Shown here one piece after another: positions 22,771 to 31,369 of a DNA stretch of 64,000 nucleotides; the stretch's first letter is position 1, and every line of letters starts with the position of its first letter. Source of the stretch: Bordetella petrii. GTDB lineage: Bacteria > Pseudomonadota > Gammaproteobacteria > Burkholderiales > Burkholderiaceae_B. The DNA is taken from positions 1,116,001 through 1,180,000 of the forward strand of contig NC_010170.1 in the NCBI RefSeq assembly GCF_000067205.1, written 5' to 3'. The notes under the pieces were generated by a model, which was not told the DNA's origin, made no database searches, and saw only the letters and a list, made by a program, of their open reading frames with translations. The position numbers and the translations under genes were made by a program.

Positions 22771-23516
22771 AGGACGCCGCCTCGACTGCGCAGCGGGAGC
22801 AGAACCAGCGCCAGGGGCTGATCGTCGGCACCATCACCTTGCCGTTCCGGCTGCTCGGGGTGCTGATCGGCTCGCTGCTGTTCTCGATCGTGGTGGAGTG
22901 CGTGGGCATGCACCTGTTCTGGAAGGACCAGGGTTGGCGGCACTCCCAGCAGATGCTGCAGTACGAACTCGGGCACCTGTCGAACCACTTCACGCGCAGC
23001 GTGGTCGTGCAGGAGCCGGGGCGCACGGCGCACGAACTGGTGGATACCGGCTACGAATGGGTGTTCGTGCGCTCGGGGTTGCTGGAGCGCATGAGCCGGA
23101 CCGCCGAGCGTGCCCGTGCGCCCAGCCATGGGCAGACGCGCAACTTCCGCTACTACATCAGCCAGGCCTATGTCTGGACCGAGAGCTACCTGATCGCCGC
23201 GGCCTTTACGACGCTCACGTTCCTCGTGCGCCTGCTGGTGCTGGTGCTCACGCTGCCGCTGATCTTCACGGCGGCATTCGTTGGGCTGATCGACGGCCTG
23301 GTGCGGCGGGACGTGCGCCGGTTCGGTGCGGGCCGCGAATCCGGCTTCGTGTACCACCGCGCGAAAGCATCGTTGATGCCGCTGGCCGTGCTGCCCTGGA
23401 TCACGTATTTGGCGCTGCCGATTTCGGTACACCCGCTGGTCATCCTGCTGCCGAGCGCCGCCTTGCTGGGACTGGCCGTCAGCCTGACTGCCGGCAGCTT
23501 CAAGAAGTACCTCTAG
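22767..23516 (+). CDS. PFL_4697 family (TIGR03747) integrating conjugative element membrane protein
   Basis: 249 aa with about four transmembrane helices (about 20-50, 150-175, 185-200, 205-240). The pattern matches DUF4400 / TIGR03747: QRQGLIVGTITLPFRLLGVLIGSLL at the start, WRHSQQMLQYELGHLS in the loop and TAAFVGLIDGLVRRDVRRFGAGRESGFVYH before the last helices. These proteins accompany TraD in all ICEs of this type. A TraD partner in the inner membrane is a reasonable guess. A gap of 98 bases, with a promoter-like motif, separates it from the RAQPRD gene. Confidence 0.9.
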   Translation: MKDAASTAQREQNQRQGLIVGTITLPFRLLGVLIGSLLFSIVVECVGMHLFWKDQGWRHSQQMLQYELGHLSNHFTRSVVVQEPGRTAHELVDTGYEWVFVRSGLLERMSRTAERARAPSHGQTRNFRYYISQAYVWTESYLIAAAFTTLTFLVRLLVLVLTLPLIFTAAFVGLIDGLVRRDVRRFGAGRESGFVYHRAKASLMPLAVLPWITYLALPISVHPLVILLPSAALLGLAVSLTAGSFKKYL

Positions 23517-23522
23517 GCCATC

Positions 23523-23554
23523 AATCCGGTCGCTTCCGGGTTCCTATTGTTTGC
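23523..23554 (+). promoter_or_regulatory. Promoter-like motif before the RAQPRD gene (copy 2)
   Basis: AATCCGG, then about 16 bases, then CCTATTGTTTGC. Aligned with 17376-17406 it shares AATCCGG, the GGTTC block and ATTGTTTGC. It lies directly behind the stop codon of the PFL_4697-type gene and about 60 bases before the next ATG, so it would start a new transcription unit. Confidence 0.45.
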
Positions 23555-23614
23555 GGCCTGAAACAGCCCTGATCTCCACGATCAACCCATTGCTGATCAC
23601 ACAGGAATGGCGCG

Positions 23615-23998
23615 ATGGTGGCTTCGATCTGGCTGCGCGCCGCGCATCGCGGCGTGCCCACTTTTCTCGTGACGGCCCTCGTGCTGGGCCAGTCCCCGAT
23701 GGCGTTGGCCGAATCCCCGGCGCAGCGCCAGGAACTGGTCGCCGCGCTGCGCCAGCTCGACGCGCTGGAGCGCACCGTCGCGGACAGCGCCGCGCATACC
23801 CCCATCACGCCTGGCGAGCGCTACCACTTCGACTACCCGAGGCTGTTGGCTGACCTGGCGCGCGTGCGCGCCGGCATCCAGGCCCATCTCACTCCGTCGC
23901 GTGCCCAGCCACGCGACCCCTCCGAACTTGCCAGCGACTACCGCACCGAGCGGACCGCTTCGCCACCGCCGAAGACGACTGCGGAGGGCAAGCAATGA
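23615..23998 (+). CDS. RAQPRD family integrative conjugative element protein
   Basis: 127 aa with a signal peptide (to about residue 32, ALAES). The family name motif is present as SRAQPRDPSEL (about 91-101). A helical segment AQRQELVAALRQLDALERTV precedes it and the pattern YHFDYPRLLADLARVRAGIQ follows. The family is small, periplasmic and found only in ICEs. Probably part of the pilus or channel assembly, but its role is unknown. The stop overlaps the start of the next gene (ATGA). Confidence 0.9.
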   Translation: MVASIWLRAAHRGVPTFLVTALVLGQSPMALAESPAQRQELVAALRQLDALERTVADSAAHTPITPGERYHFDYPRLLADLARVRAGIQAHLTPSRAQPRDPSELASDYRTERTASPPPKTTAEGKQ

Positions 23999-24228
23999 AC
24001 GGCGCCCAGGTCTCGGCATTTCAAGCCAACAGCGGCATCGCGCCTTCGGCGATGGCGACCGTCCTGGTCGGCGCCGTGTTCGCGGTGCTGCTCGTGTGGG
24101 GCGTCTGGGCCATCCGAACGGCCTACGTGGGGTGGGCCGAGAGCCGCCTCAACCAACGGCAGTTCCTCGGCGTCTGCATCCGCTTCATCGCGATGTACCT
24201 CGTCCTGACCTTCTTCCTCCTGTCCTGA
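23995..24228 (+). CDS. TIGR03758-type (DUF3262) small membrane protein
   Basis: 77 aa with two transmembrane helices (about 20-42 and 55-77) and a conserved QAFQANSGIAP-like start (here VSAFQANSGIAPS). The short loop between the helices reads WAESRLNQRQFLGVCIRF. It lies in the usual place before the DUF2976 gene and is probably an inner-membrane component or pilin-like accessory. Confidence 0.88.
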   Translation: MNGAQVSAFQANSGIAPSAMATVLVGAVFAVLLVWGVWAIRTAYVGWAESRLNQRQFLGVCIRFIAMYLVLTFFLLS

Positions 24229-24244
24229 CCTGAAAGGCCTGACC

Positions 24245-24604
24245 ATGCAAAACCGCATCCTCACTTCCCGTCTTGCCCAGCGCGCCGCCGTGGCCCTGGG
24301 CGCCGCCGCGCTGCCGGCGCTGTCGTTCGCACAAGGTCTGCCGCAGTTGGAGAACCCGACGCGCGGCACCGGCAACGGCATCATGGAGACCATCCGCAAC
24401 TACGGCTACGACATCATCATGCTCGTGGCCCTGCTGGTGGTGGCGTCGATGTTCATCGGCGTCTGCTACCACGCCTATGGCACCTACGCGGAAATCCACA
24501 CCGGCCGCAAGACGTGGGGCCAGTTCGGCCTCACGGTCGCCATCGGCGCCGTCCTGCTCGTGATCGGCATCTGGCTGCTCACCGAAGCCACCGGCATCCT
24601 GTAA
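24245..24604 (+). CDS. TIGR03745-type (DUF2976) membrane protein, candidate pilin-like subunit
   Basis: 119 aa. N-terminal signal-like segment (about 10-30, ending LSFAQG), then LPQLENPTRGTGNGIMETIR and two transmembrane helices (about 57-77 and 96-115). The topology (signal, loop, two helices) is that of a VirB2-like pilin. In ICEHin1056 a gene of this class was proposed as pilin, from recall. An AAAGG-like site (24231-24235) precedes the ATG. Its neighbours on both sides are also small membrane proteins. Confidence 0.88.
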   Translation: MQNRILTSRLAQRAAVALGAAALPALSFAQGLPQLENPTRGTGNGIMETIRNYGYDIIMLVALLVVASMFIGVCYHAYGTYAEIHTGRKTWGQFGLTVAIGAVLLVIGIWLLTEATGIL

Positions 24605-24616
24605 GGCGAGGCCGGT

Positions 24617-25027
24617 ATGTCCGAGCAGCAGCACGTCCGTGCGGACGGGACCGTGACGTTCCTTCCGCATCGGCTCAACCGCCACCCCGTTGTCGTGCGC
24701 GGCCTCACCGCCGACGAGCTGTGGATCTGCTGCGGCTTGTCCGGTGCGGCCGGCCTGCTGGTCGGCGCACCGCTGTCCTGGGTGTTCCGCACGATCGCCA
24801 TCGCGCCGACGTTCGTCGTCCTGGGCGTAGCCCTGGGCGTCTTCATCGGCGGCGGCATCCTGCGCCGCCTCAAGCGCGGGCGCCCCGACACCTGGCTGTA
24901 TCGGCAACTGCAATGGCGCATCGCTACGCGCTATCCGTTGATGGCGGGCTGGGTGGGCGGCCACGTTCTGATCTCGCGCTCAGGCTTCTGGACCACCCGA
25001 CGGTCTGCATCAAGGGGAGCACGATGA
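24617..25027 (+). CDS. TIGR03750-type (DUF3487) conjugal transfer membrane protein, TraL/VirB3-like
   Basis: 136 aa. The N-terminal soluble part contains FLPHRLNRHPVVVRGLTADE (about 15-34), a hallmark of the family. Two transmembrane helices follow (about 40-60 and 66-85). After them comes the GGILRRLKRGRPDTWLYRQLQ basic segment. VirB3/TraL-like proteins anchor the VirB4 ATPase. Stop and next start overlap (ATGA). Confidence 0.88.
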   Translation: MSEQQHVRADGTVTFLPHRLNRHPVVVRGLTADELWICCGLSGAAGLLVGAPLSWVFRTIAIAPTFVVLGVALGVFIGGGILRRLKRGRPDTWLYRQLQWRIATRYPLMAGWVGGHVLISRSGFWTTRRSASRGAR

Positions 25028-25716
25028 GCCGCTTCAAGAACGAGATCGCCCACCTGCAGGCGCACATCAAGACGCTTCGCCTGGGTGCCGGTGCCCTGGT
25101 CATCGTCGCCCTGGTCATGGGCGGCGGCTGGTGGAGTGCGCCGCGCGACCTGACCATCCACGTCCCGCCCGACCTGCGCTCCGGCAGTACCCGCAAGTGG
25201 TGGGAGGTGCCACCCGAATCGGTCTATGCGTTCACGTTCTACGTGTTTCAAACCCTCAATCGCTGGCCGACGAATGGCGAAGAGGACTACGCGCGCAATC
25301 TCCACACGCTCTCGCCGTACCTCACGCCGTCCTGCCAGGCCTTCCTGCGTGCGGACTACGACTACCGCCGCAGCACGGGCGAGCTGCGGCAGCGCGTTCG
25401 CGGCATCTACGAAATCCCCGGTCGCGGCTACGGCGATGACCCTACGGCGCGCGTGCGCACCGTGTCCGATCGCGACTGGGTGGTGACGCTGGACATCACC
25501 GCCGACGAGTACTACGGAGCAGAACAAGTCAAGCGCGCCCTGGTGCGCTACCCCGTGAAAGTCACCAAGGTGGACATCGACCCCGCGCGCAATCCGTTCG
25601 GCCTGGCGCTCGACTGCTACGAGGGCACGCCCCAGCGCATCAGTGCCCCGGAACCGACGCGCCCGGCATCAGGCGGCCTGTCTCCGCAAGCGCCTCAAGG
25701 AGGAAACACCCCATGA
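25024..25716 (+). CDS. TIGR03746-type (DUF2895) protein, TraE/VirB8-like
   Basis: 230 aa; ATG at 25024 after GGGGAG. One N-terminal transmembrane helix (about 23-42) and a periplasmic domain from about 50: LTIHVPPDLRSGSTRKWWEVPPESVYAFTFYVFQ in outline (key residues PPDL, RKWWEV, VYAFTFYVFQ). A Pro/Ala-rich tail closes it. The fold class is VirB8-like and it would dimerise in the periplasm as part of the inner-membrane complex. It overlaps both neighbours by 4 bases, so the genes are translationally coupled. Confidence 0.88.
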   Translation: MSRFKNEIAHLQAHIKTLRLGAGALVIVALVMGGGWWSAPRDLTIHVPPDLRSGSTRKWWEVPPESVYAFTFYVFQTLNRWPTNGEEDYARNLHTLSPYLTPSCQAFLRADYDYRRSTGELRQRVRGIYEIPGRGYGDDPTARVRTVSDRDWVVTLDITADEYYGAEQVKRALVRYPVKVTKVDIDPARNPFGLALDCYEGTPQRISAPEPTRPASGGLSPQAPQGGNTP

Positions 25717-26630
25717 AGCATCCTGTACTCGCGCTGCTGGGGCTGCTGGCCGTGGCCGCGGCACCCGTCGCCCATGCCGTGGAGATCCTGCGCTGGGAAC
25801 GCATGCCACTGGCGGTGCCTTTGAGGGTCGGCCAGGAGCGCATCGTGTTCATCGACCGCAATGTGCGCGTCGGCGTGCCCGCAGGCGTGGGTGAGCGTCT
25901 GCGCGTGCAGAGCGCGGGCGGCGCGGTGTATCTGCGCGCCAGCGAGCCGATCGAGCCCACGCGACTGCAATTGCAGGACGCCGACACGGGCGCACTGATC
26001 CTACTGGACATCGCCGCCGAGCCGGCCAAGGACGGCGAGCCTGCGCTGGAGCCCGTGCGCATTGTCGAGGGTGATGCCACTCCCGCGCGCTACGGCGAGC
26101 AACGGGCCGATGGCGACGAAGCCGTGACACCCACCAACGGCCAGGCGAACGTGAGGGGAAGCCGGCGCGAAATCCCCATCCCCGTGGTGCTGACGCGCTT
26201 CGCCGCGCAGAACCTCTACGCACCGCTGCGCACCGTGGAATCCCTGCCGGGCGTCATGCGGGTCAACCTGCGCAGTGGCCTGGACCTCCGCACGCTGATG
26301 CCGACGCTGCCGGTGAGTGCTACCGCGCTCGCCTCGTGGCGCCTGGAAGACCAGTGGGTGACGGCCGTGCGCCTCACCAACACCAGCGCAGGCTGGGTCA
26401 CGCTTGATCCGCGTGTGCTGCAAGGCGATTTCCTCGCCGCGACCTTCCAGCACGAGGCGCTGGGTCCGCGCGGAACGCCAGAGGACACGACCGTCCTGTA
26501 CCTGGTGACGCGCGGGCGCGGCCTGGCGCAGTCGCTGCTGCCGGCCATTCATCGCTTCGATCCAGCCGTGCATCTGCCGCAGCCAGAAGCCGAAGCCACC
26601 GAAAGCAAGGAGGCCGACCATGCGCAGTAA
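25713..26630 (+). CDS. TIGR03749-type (DUF3438) protein, TraK/VirB9-like
   Basis: 305 aa with a signal peptide (to about residue 22, AHAVEI). The start of the mature protein (EILRWERMPLAVPLRVGQER) is characteristic of the family. Two beta-rich domains follow (about 25-120 and 140-285) around a variable linker. VirB9/TraK proteins form the outer-membrane core ring with the VirB10-like protein encoded next. The genes overlap by 11 bases. Confidence 0.88.
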   Translation: MKHPVLALLGLLAVAAAPVAHAVEILRWERMPLAVPLRVGQERIVFIDRNVRVGVPAGVGERLRVQSAGGAVYLRASEPIEPTRLQLQDADTGALILLDIAAEPAKDGEPALEPVRIVEGDATPARYGEQRADGDEAVTPTNGQANVRGSRREIPIPVVLTRFAAQNLYAPLRTVESLPGVMRVNLRSGLDLRTLMPTLPVSATALASWRLEDQWVTAVRLTNTSAGWVTLDPRVLQGDFLAATFQHEALGPRGTPEDTTVLYLVTRGRGLAQSLLPAIHRFDPAVHLPQPEAEATESKEADHAQ

Positions 26631-28038
26631 CGGCCTGCTCAAGTGGCTGATGATCCCGGTCGCGCTGCTGGTGCTGTTCGTCGGCATCCGGCTGTTCTCG
26701 GGCGGCAGCACGTCGGCGCCGCCCGCTGGCGATGCCGGCGCCCAGCTCACGCCCGAAGAAATGAAAGCGCTGGGCATCGAGGGCGATACCCCGCGCGACA
26801 CCGTGGCGACGCTGGTGGCGCAGGTGAAGCAGTTTCGCACCGAGCTTCAGACGGCGCTCTCGGACAACAAGTCCCAGCGTGAGGAAAACCAGCGACTGCG
26901 TCAGCGCGAGAACTCGATCGACCAGCGCATCAATTCGGCCCTCGAATCCGAGCGGTCCAACCTGCGCCGCGACCAGGAACAGGCGGCCAGCGCGCGCCAG
27001 CAGACCGAAGGGCTGCTCGCCGACCTGCAGCGGCGCCTGGACAGCATCGGCGGGCGCGGCGGCGGCCATGCGGACCTGCCGGTGGGCCTGGGGCTGCAGG
27101 GCGGCGACGAGGCCGGGATGGAGGGCGGCGTGCGGTGGGTGGAGCCAGACGACGCGAAGCCCGCCGAGGGGCGCAACGGCGGTCGCGGCACGAGCGGCGG
27201 CATGAGCTTTCCCACGAGCTTCGGCCCGGCGCAAAGCACGCTGGAAACCACGGCGGAAAGCGTGGCGAACGCGGGCGCACGCGCCGAAGGCGTCAAGAGC
27301 GCGAAGCCCGTCTATACGGTGCCGACCAACTCCACGCTCATGGGCTCGGTCGCGATGACCGCGCTGATCGGGCGTGTGCCGATCGACGGCACGGTGAACG
27401 ATCCCTATCCGTTCAAAGTCCTGGTCGGGCCGGACAACCTGACCGCCAATGGCATCGACATTCCCGACGTGGCCGGCGCCGTGTTCAGCGGCACCGCATC
27501 GGGCGACTGGACGCTTTCTTGCGTGCGCGGCCAGGTGCGCAGCATCACGTTCGTCTTCAACGACGGCACGATTCGCACGATCCCCGAAGACCGCGAGGGC
27601 AACCAGCAGAACAACCAGCAGCGCGACGGGCTGGGCTGGATCAGCGATCCGCATGGCATCCCCTGCGTCAGCGGCGAGCGGCGCAGCAACGCCCAGCAAT
27701 ACCTCGGCTCGCAGGCCCTGATCACCGCGGCCGGCGCCGGCGTGGCCTCGCTCATTGAGAGCGACAGCGGTCGCATGTCCTATGTCGGCTCGGACGGCTC
27801 CATCGGCACCGTGGGCATCACCGGCCAGGAAGCGGTCGGCCAGATTCTCGCGGGCGGTGTCCGGGACATGTCGGCCTGGGTCAACAAGTTGTACGGCCAG
27901 GCGTTCGCCGCCGTCTATGTACAGCCAGGCGCCAAGGTCGCCGTTCACCTCGAAAAGCCGCTCGCCATCGACTTCGATCCCGAAGGCCGCAAGGTCGATC
28001 ACCGCGCAGGAGAAAGCCATGCCCTCGAACTTGACTGA
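26620..28038 (+). CDS. TIGR03752-type protein, TraB/VirB10-like core complex component
   Basis: 472 aa. N-terminal transmembrane helix (about 7-26), a coiled coil (about 60-135, rich in Q/E/R), a Gly-rich linker (about 140-200) and the C-terminal VirB10-like beta-barrel domain (about 225-430). Conserved pieces are YTVPTNSTLMGSVAMTALIGR, PYPFKVLVGPDNL and RRSNAQQYLGSQALI. It links the inner and outer membranes in the T4SS core. The next gene starts 20 bases before its stop. Confidence 0.9.
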   Translation: MRSNGLLKWLMIPVALLVLFVGIRLFSGGSTSAPPAGDAGAQLTPEEMKALGIEGDTPRDTVATLVAQVKQFRTELQTALSDNKSQREENQRLRQRENSIDQRINSALESERSNLRRDQEQAASARQQTEGLLADLQRRLDSIGGRGGGHADLPVGLGLQGGDEAGMEGGVRWVEPDDAKPAEGRNGGRGTSGGMSFPTSFGPAQSTLETTAESVANAGARAEGVKSAKPVYTVPTNSTLMGSVAMTALIGRVPIDGTVNDPYPFKVLVGPDNLTANGIDIPDVAGAVFSGTASGDWTLSCVRGQVRSITFVFNDGTIRTIPEDREGNQQNNQQRDGLGWISDPHGIPCVSGERRSNAQQYLGSQALITAAGAGVASLIESDSGRMSYVGSDGSIGTVGITGQEAVGQILAGGVRDMSAWVNKLYGQAFAAVYVQPGAKVAVHLEKPLAIDFDPEGRKVDHRAGESHALELD

Positions 28039-28468
28039 CTTGTCCCGTGGCTTGGCGCTGGTCCTCACCATCGCCGTGCTCGCCGGTTGCGCCACCAGCA
28101 AGGAAAAGCTGCTGCCCCACGGCGACAACACGATGATGGACGTCTGGCAGCAGAACGCCGGTGACGGCGGTGGTGGCGCCGGCCAGGTGGCGCGCCGCCA
28201 GTTGCTCGATGCGCGCCAGAGCCTGCGCCGGCCCCTGACCGAAACCGACGTGCAGGCGGCGCCCGGCGAGCAGATGCGCTACACGCGCACGGCGCGCAAT
28301 GAGGTCCATCGTCAGTTCCAGCGCCTCCCGAACCCCGATCTCGTCATGTACGTGTACCCGCACCTGGCAGGCACGGACCCGGTTCCGGTGCCGGGCTACA
28401 CGACGGTCTTCCCGCTGTACCAGCGCGTGCAGTACGCCATGCCGGGTGAGCGCGTGGAGGACTACTGA
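28019..28468 (+). CDS. TIGR03751-type conjugative lipoprotein, VirB7-like
   Basis: 149 aa, ATG at 28019 after AGGAG. Lipobox VLAGC (cysteine at about residue 23), so exported and lipidated. The signature SKEKLLPHGDNTMMDVWQQN (about 26-46) follows. The end is VPGYTTVFPLYQRVQYAMPGE. This is the lipoprotein of the outer-membrane core complex. Its stop (TGA) overlaps the ATG of the VirB4-type gene as TGATG. Confidence 0.9.
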   Translation: MPSNLTDLSRGLALVLTIAVLAGCATSKEKLLPHGDNTMMDVWQQNAGDGGGGAGQVARRQLLDARQSLRRPLTETDVQAAPGEQMRYTRTARNEVHRQFQRLPNPDLVMYVYPHLAGTDPVPVPGYTTVFPLYQRVQYAMPGERVEDY

Positions 28469-31356
28469 TGCGGTGGAAACTTCCCTGGGCGAAGCCGGCC
28501 GCACCGACGCTGGCCGCATCCGGCGGTGGTGATGACGAGCAGCCGGACGGCTGGCAGCGCCACGTCGAGGCCTTGCACCAGGCCGGCATCCCCGAACCCG
28601 GCGCCGCGGTCCAGGACCGCAGGCCGGCGACCGTGGCCGACGAGCAGGTGCTCTACGACGTCGCCCCGTCCTTCGTGGAACTGCTGCCCTGGGTGGAGTT
28701 CCTGCCCGAGTCGAAGACCATGCTGCTGGAGGACGGTCAGTCCGTGGCCGCCTTCTACGAACTGGTGCCGCTGGGCACCGAAGGCCGGGAACCCGGCTGG
28801 CTTGCGCATGCCCGCGATGCCTTGGAGAACGCGCTCCAGGACTCCTTCGATGAGCTGGACGAGAACCCGTGGGTGCTCCAACTCTACGCCCAGGACGAAC
28901 CGAGCTTCGACCAGTACATGCAGACGCTGCGCGACTATGTGCAGCCACGTGCGCGCGGCACGGCATTCACCGAGTTCTACCTGCGCTTCTTCGGCCACCA
29001 CCTGCGCGCGGTGGCCAAGCCCGGCGGCCTGTTCGAGGACACGGTGGTCACGCGGCTGCGCTGGCGCGGCCAGACGCGGCGCGTGCGCATGGTGGTGTAT
29101 CGCCGCGCGAGCGGACAGGGACAGGCAAATCGCCGCGGGCAGACGCCCGAGCAGATGCTGGGCATCGTCTGCGACCGCCTGTGCGGCGGCCTGGCGAACG
29201 CCGGCATCCAGGCACGGCGTATGGTCGCGGCCGACGTCCACGACTGGCTCCTGCGGTGGTTCAACCCGCATCCCACGCTGCTCGGGCCTGACGCTGAGGA
29301 TCGCGAGCGCTTTTACTCGTTGGCGCACTACCCCGAAGAGACCGAGGCCGGCGAGATCGAGCTGGCGAGCGGGCGGGATTTCAGCCAGCGGCTGTTCTTC
29401 GGTCAGCCACGCTCGGACGTGGCGCAAGGGGCCTGGTACTTCGATGGCATGCCGCATCGCGTGCTGATCACCGACCGGCTGCGCATGCCGCCCGGCACCG
29501 GGCACCTGACCGGCGAGACCCGCAAGGGCGATGCGATCAACACGCTGTTCGACCAGATGCCCGAAGACACGGTGATGTGCCTGACGATGGTCGCCACGCC
29601 ACAGGATGTCCTCGAATCGGACCTCAACCACCTGGCGAAAAAAGCCGTGGGCGAGACGCTGGCGTCGGAGCAGACGCTCAAGGATGTGCATGAGGCGCGC
29701 GCGCTGATCGGCAGCGCGCACAAGCTCTACCGGGGCACGTTGGCGTTCTACCTGCGCGGTCGCGACGAGGCGGAGCTGGACCGGCGCGGGCTGGATCTCG
29801 CGAACGTGATGCTCAACGCCGGCCTGCAGCCGGTGCGCGAGGACGACGAGGTAGCGCCGCTCAACAGCTATCTGCGCTGGCTGCCGTGCTGCTACAACCC
29901 CGGCAAGGATCGGCGCCGCTGGTACACGCAACTGATGTTCGCGCAGCACGCCGCCAATCTCTCGCCGGTATGGGGACGCGCCCAGGGCACGGGCCACCCC
30001 GGCATCACGATGTTCAATCGCGGAGGTGGCCCGATTACGTTTGACCCCTTGAACAGGTTGGATCGGCAGATGAATGCCCATCTGTTCCTGTTCGGCCCCA
30101 CCGGCTCGGGCAAGTCCGCCACGCTCAACAACCTGCTGAACCAGGTCACGGCCATCTACCGGCCGCGGCTTTTCATCGTGGAGGCTGGAAATTCGTTCGG
30201 GCTTTTCAGCGACTTCGCCAGGCGCCTGGGGCTGACCGTGAACCGGGTCAAGCTGGCCCCGGGCTCGGGCATCAGTCTGGCGCCGTTCGCCGACGCACGA
30301 CGGCTGATCGAAACGCCCAGCGACGTGCAGACGCTCGATGCCGATGCACTGGACGAAGACCTGCCACCGGATGCCTCGGCCATGGAGGCGGACGAGCAGC
30401 GCGACGTGCTGGGCGAGCTGGAGATCACGGCACGGCTGATGATCACGGGCGGCGAGGACAAGGAAGAAGCGCGGATGACGCGGGCCGACCGCTCGCTGAT
30501 CCGCCAGTGCATCCTCGATGCGGCTGAACACTGCGTGGCCGAGAAGCGCACCGTGCTCACGCGCGATGTGCGCAATGCGCTGCGCACCCGCGGCCAAGAC
30601 CCGACGTTGCCCGAGATGCGGCGCGTGCGGCTGCTTGAGATGGCGGATGCGATGGACATGTTCTGCCAAGGCACGGACGGCGAGATGTTCGACCGCGATG
30701 GCACGCCGTGGCCCGAAGCCGACATCACGCTGGTGGATCTCGCGACCTATGCCCGCGAGGGCTACAACGCGCAGCTCTCCATCGCTTACATCTCGCTGAT
30801 CAGCACCGTCAACAACATCGCTGAGCGCGACCAGTACCTGGGTCGTCCGATCATCAACGTGACCGACGAAGGCCACATCATCACCAAGAACCCGTTGCTC
30901 GCACCCTACGTGGTCAAAATCACAAAAATGTGGCGCAAGCTAGGGGCCTGGTACTGGCTAGCTACACAAAATATCGACGATCTGCCGCGTGCCGCGGAGC
31001 CCATGCTCAACATGATTGAGTGGTGGTTGTGCCTGTCGATGCCACCGGACGAAGTGGAAAAGATCGCTCGGTTCCGCGAACTCTCGCCGGCGCAGAAGGC
31101 GCTGATGCTGTCGGCACGCAAAGAAGCAGGCAAGTTCACCGAAGGCGTGATCCTGTCGAAGTCGATGGAAGTGCTGTTCCGCGCCGTGCCGCCGAGCCTT
31201 TACCTCGCGCTTGCGCAGACCGAACCCGAAGAGAAGGCCGAGCGCTACCAGCTCATGCAGCAATACGGCTGCACCGAACTGGAAGCGGCCTTCAAGGTGG
31301 CCGAGAAGATCGACCAGGCACGCGGCATCGAGTCGCCCGCCTTGGAACTGTCGTAA
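28468..31356 (+). CDS. VirB4/TraC-family conjugative ATPase (TIGR03744 / PFL_4706 type)
   Basis: 962 aa. Walker A is GPTGSGKSA (about residues 542-550) and Walker B is IINVTDEGHII (about 794-804). The N-terminal half (about 1-480) holds the family-specific region, with YRRASGQGQANRRGQ and ARALIGSAHKLYRG. The large C-terminal ATPase domain continues to about 920. It powers pilus assembly and substrate transfer at the cytoplasmic face. This is the largest gene of the cluster, and its start overlaps the lipoprotein stop. Confidence 0.95.
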   Translation: MRWKLPWAKPAAPTLAASGGGDDEQPDGWQRHVEALHQAGIPEPGAAVQDRRPATVADEQVLYDVAPSFVELLPWVEFLPESKTMLLEDGQSVAAFYELVPLGTEGREPGWLAHARDALENALQDSFDELDENPWVLQLYAQDEPSFDQYMQTLRDYVQPRARGTAFTEFYLRFFGHHLRAVAKPGGLFEDTVVTRLRWRGQTRRVRMVVYRRASGQGQANRRGQTPEQMLGIVCDRLCGGLANAGIQARRMVAADVHDWLLRWFNPHPTLLGPDAEDRERFYSLAHYPEETEAGEIELASGRDFSQRLFFGQPRSDVAQGAWYFDGMPHRVLITDRLRMPPGTGHLTGETRKGDAINTLFDQMPEDTVMCLTMVATPQDVLESDLNHLAKKAVGETLASEQTLKDVHEARALIGSAHKLYRGTLAFYLRGRDEAELDRRGLDLANVMLNAGLQPVREDDEVAPLNSYLRWLPCCYNPGKDRRRWYTQLMFAQHAANLSPVWGRAQGTGHPGITMFNRGGGPITFDPLNRLDRQMNAHLFLFGPTGSGKSATLNNLLNQVTAIYRPRLFIVEAGNSFGLFSDFARRLGLTVNRVKLAPGSGISLAPFADARRLIETPSDVQTLDADALDEDLPPDASAMEADEQRDVLGELEITARLMITGGEDKEEARMTRADRSLIRQCILDAAEHCVAEKRTVLTRDVRNALRTRGQDPTLPEMRRVRLLEMADAMDMFCQGTDGEMFDRDGTPWPEADITLVDLATYAREGYNAQLSIAYISLISTVNNIAERDQYLGRPIINVTDEGHIITKNPLLAPYVVKITKMWRKLGAWYWLATQNIDDLPRAAEPMLNMIEWWLCLSMPPDEVEKIARFRELSPAQKALMLSARKEAGKFTEGVILSKSMEVLFRAVPPSLYLALAQTEPEEKAERYQLMQQYGCTELEAAFKVAEKIDQARGIESPALELS

Positions 31357-31369
31357 GCCGGAGAACGCC

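Noticed and set aside
28462..30876. Open frame of 804 codons on the - strand opposite the VirB4/TraC gene
   Set aside because: Same reason: the + strand has Walker A and B motifs and operon overlaps, the - strand has none.
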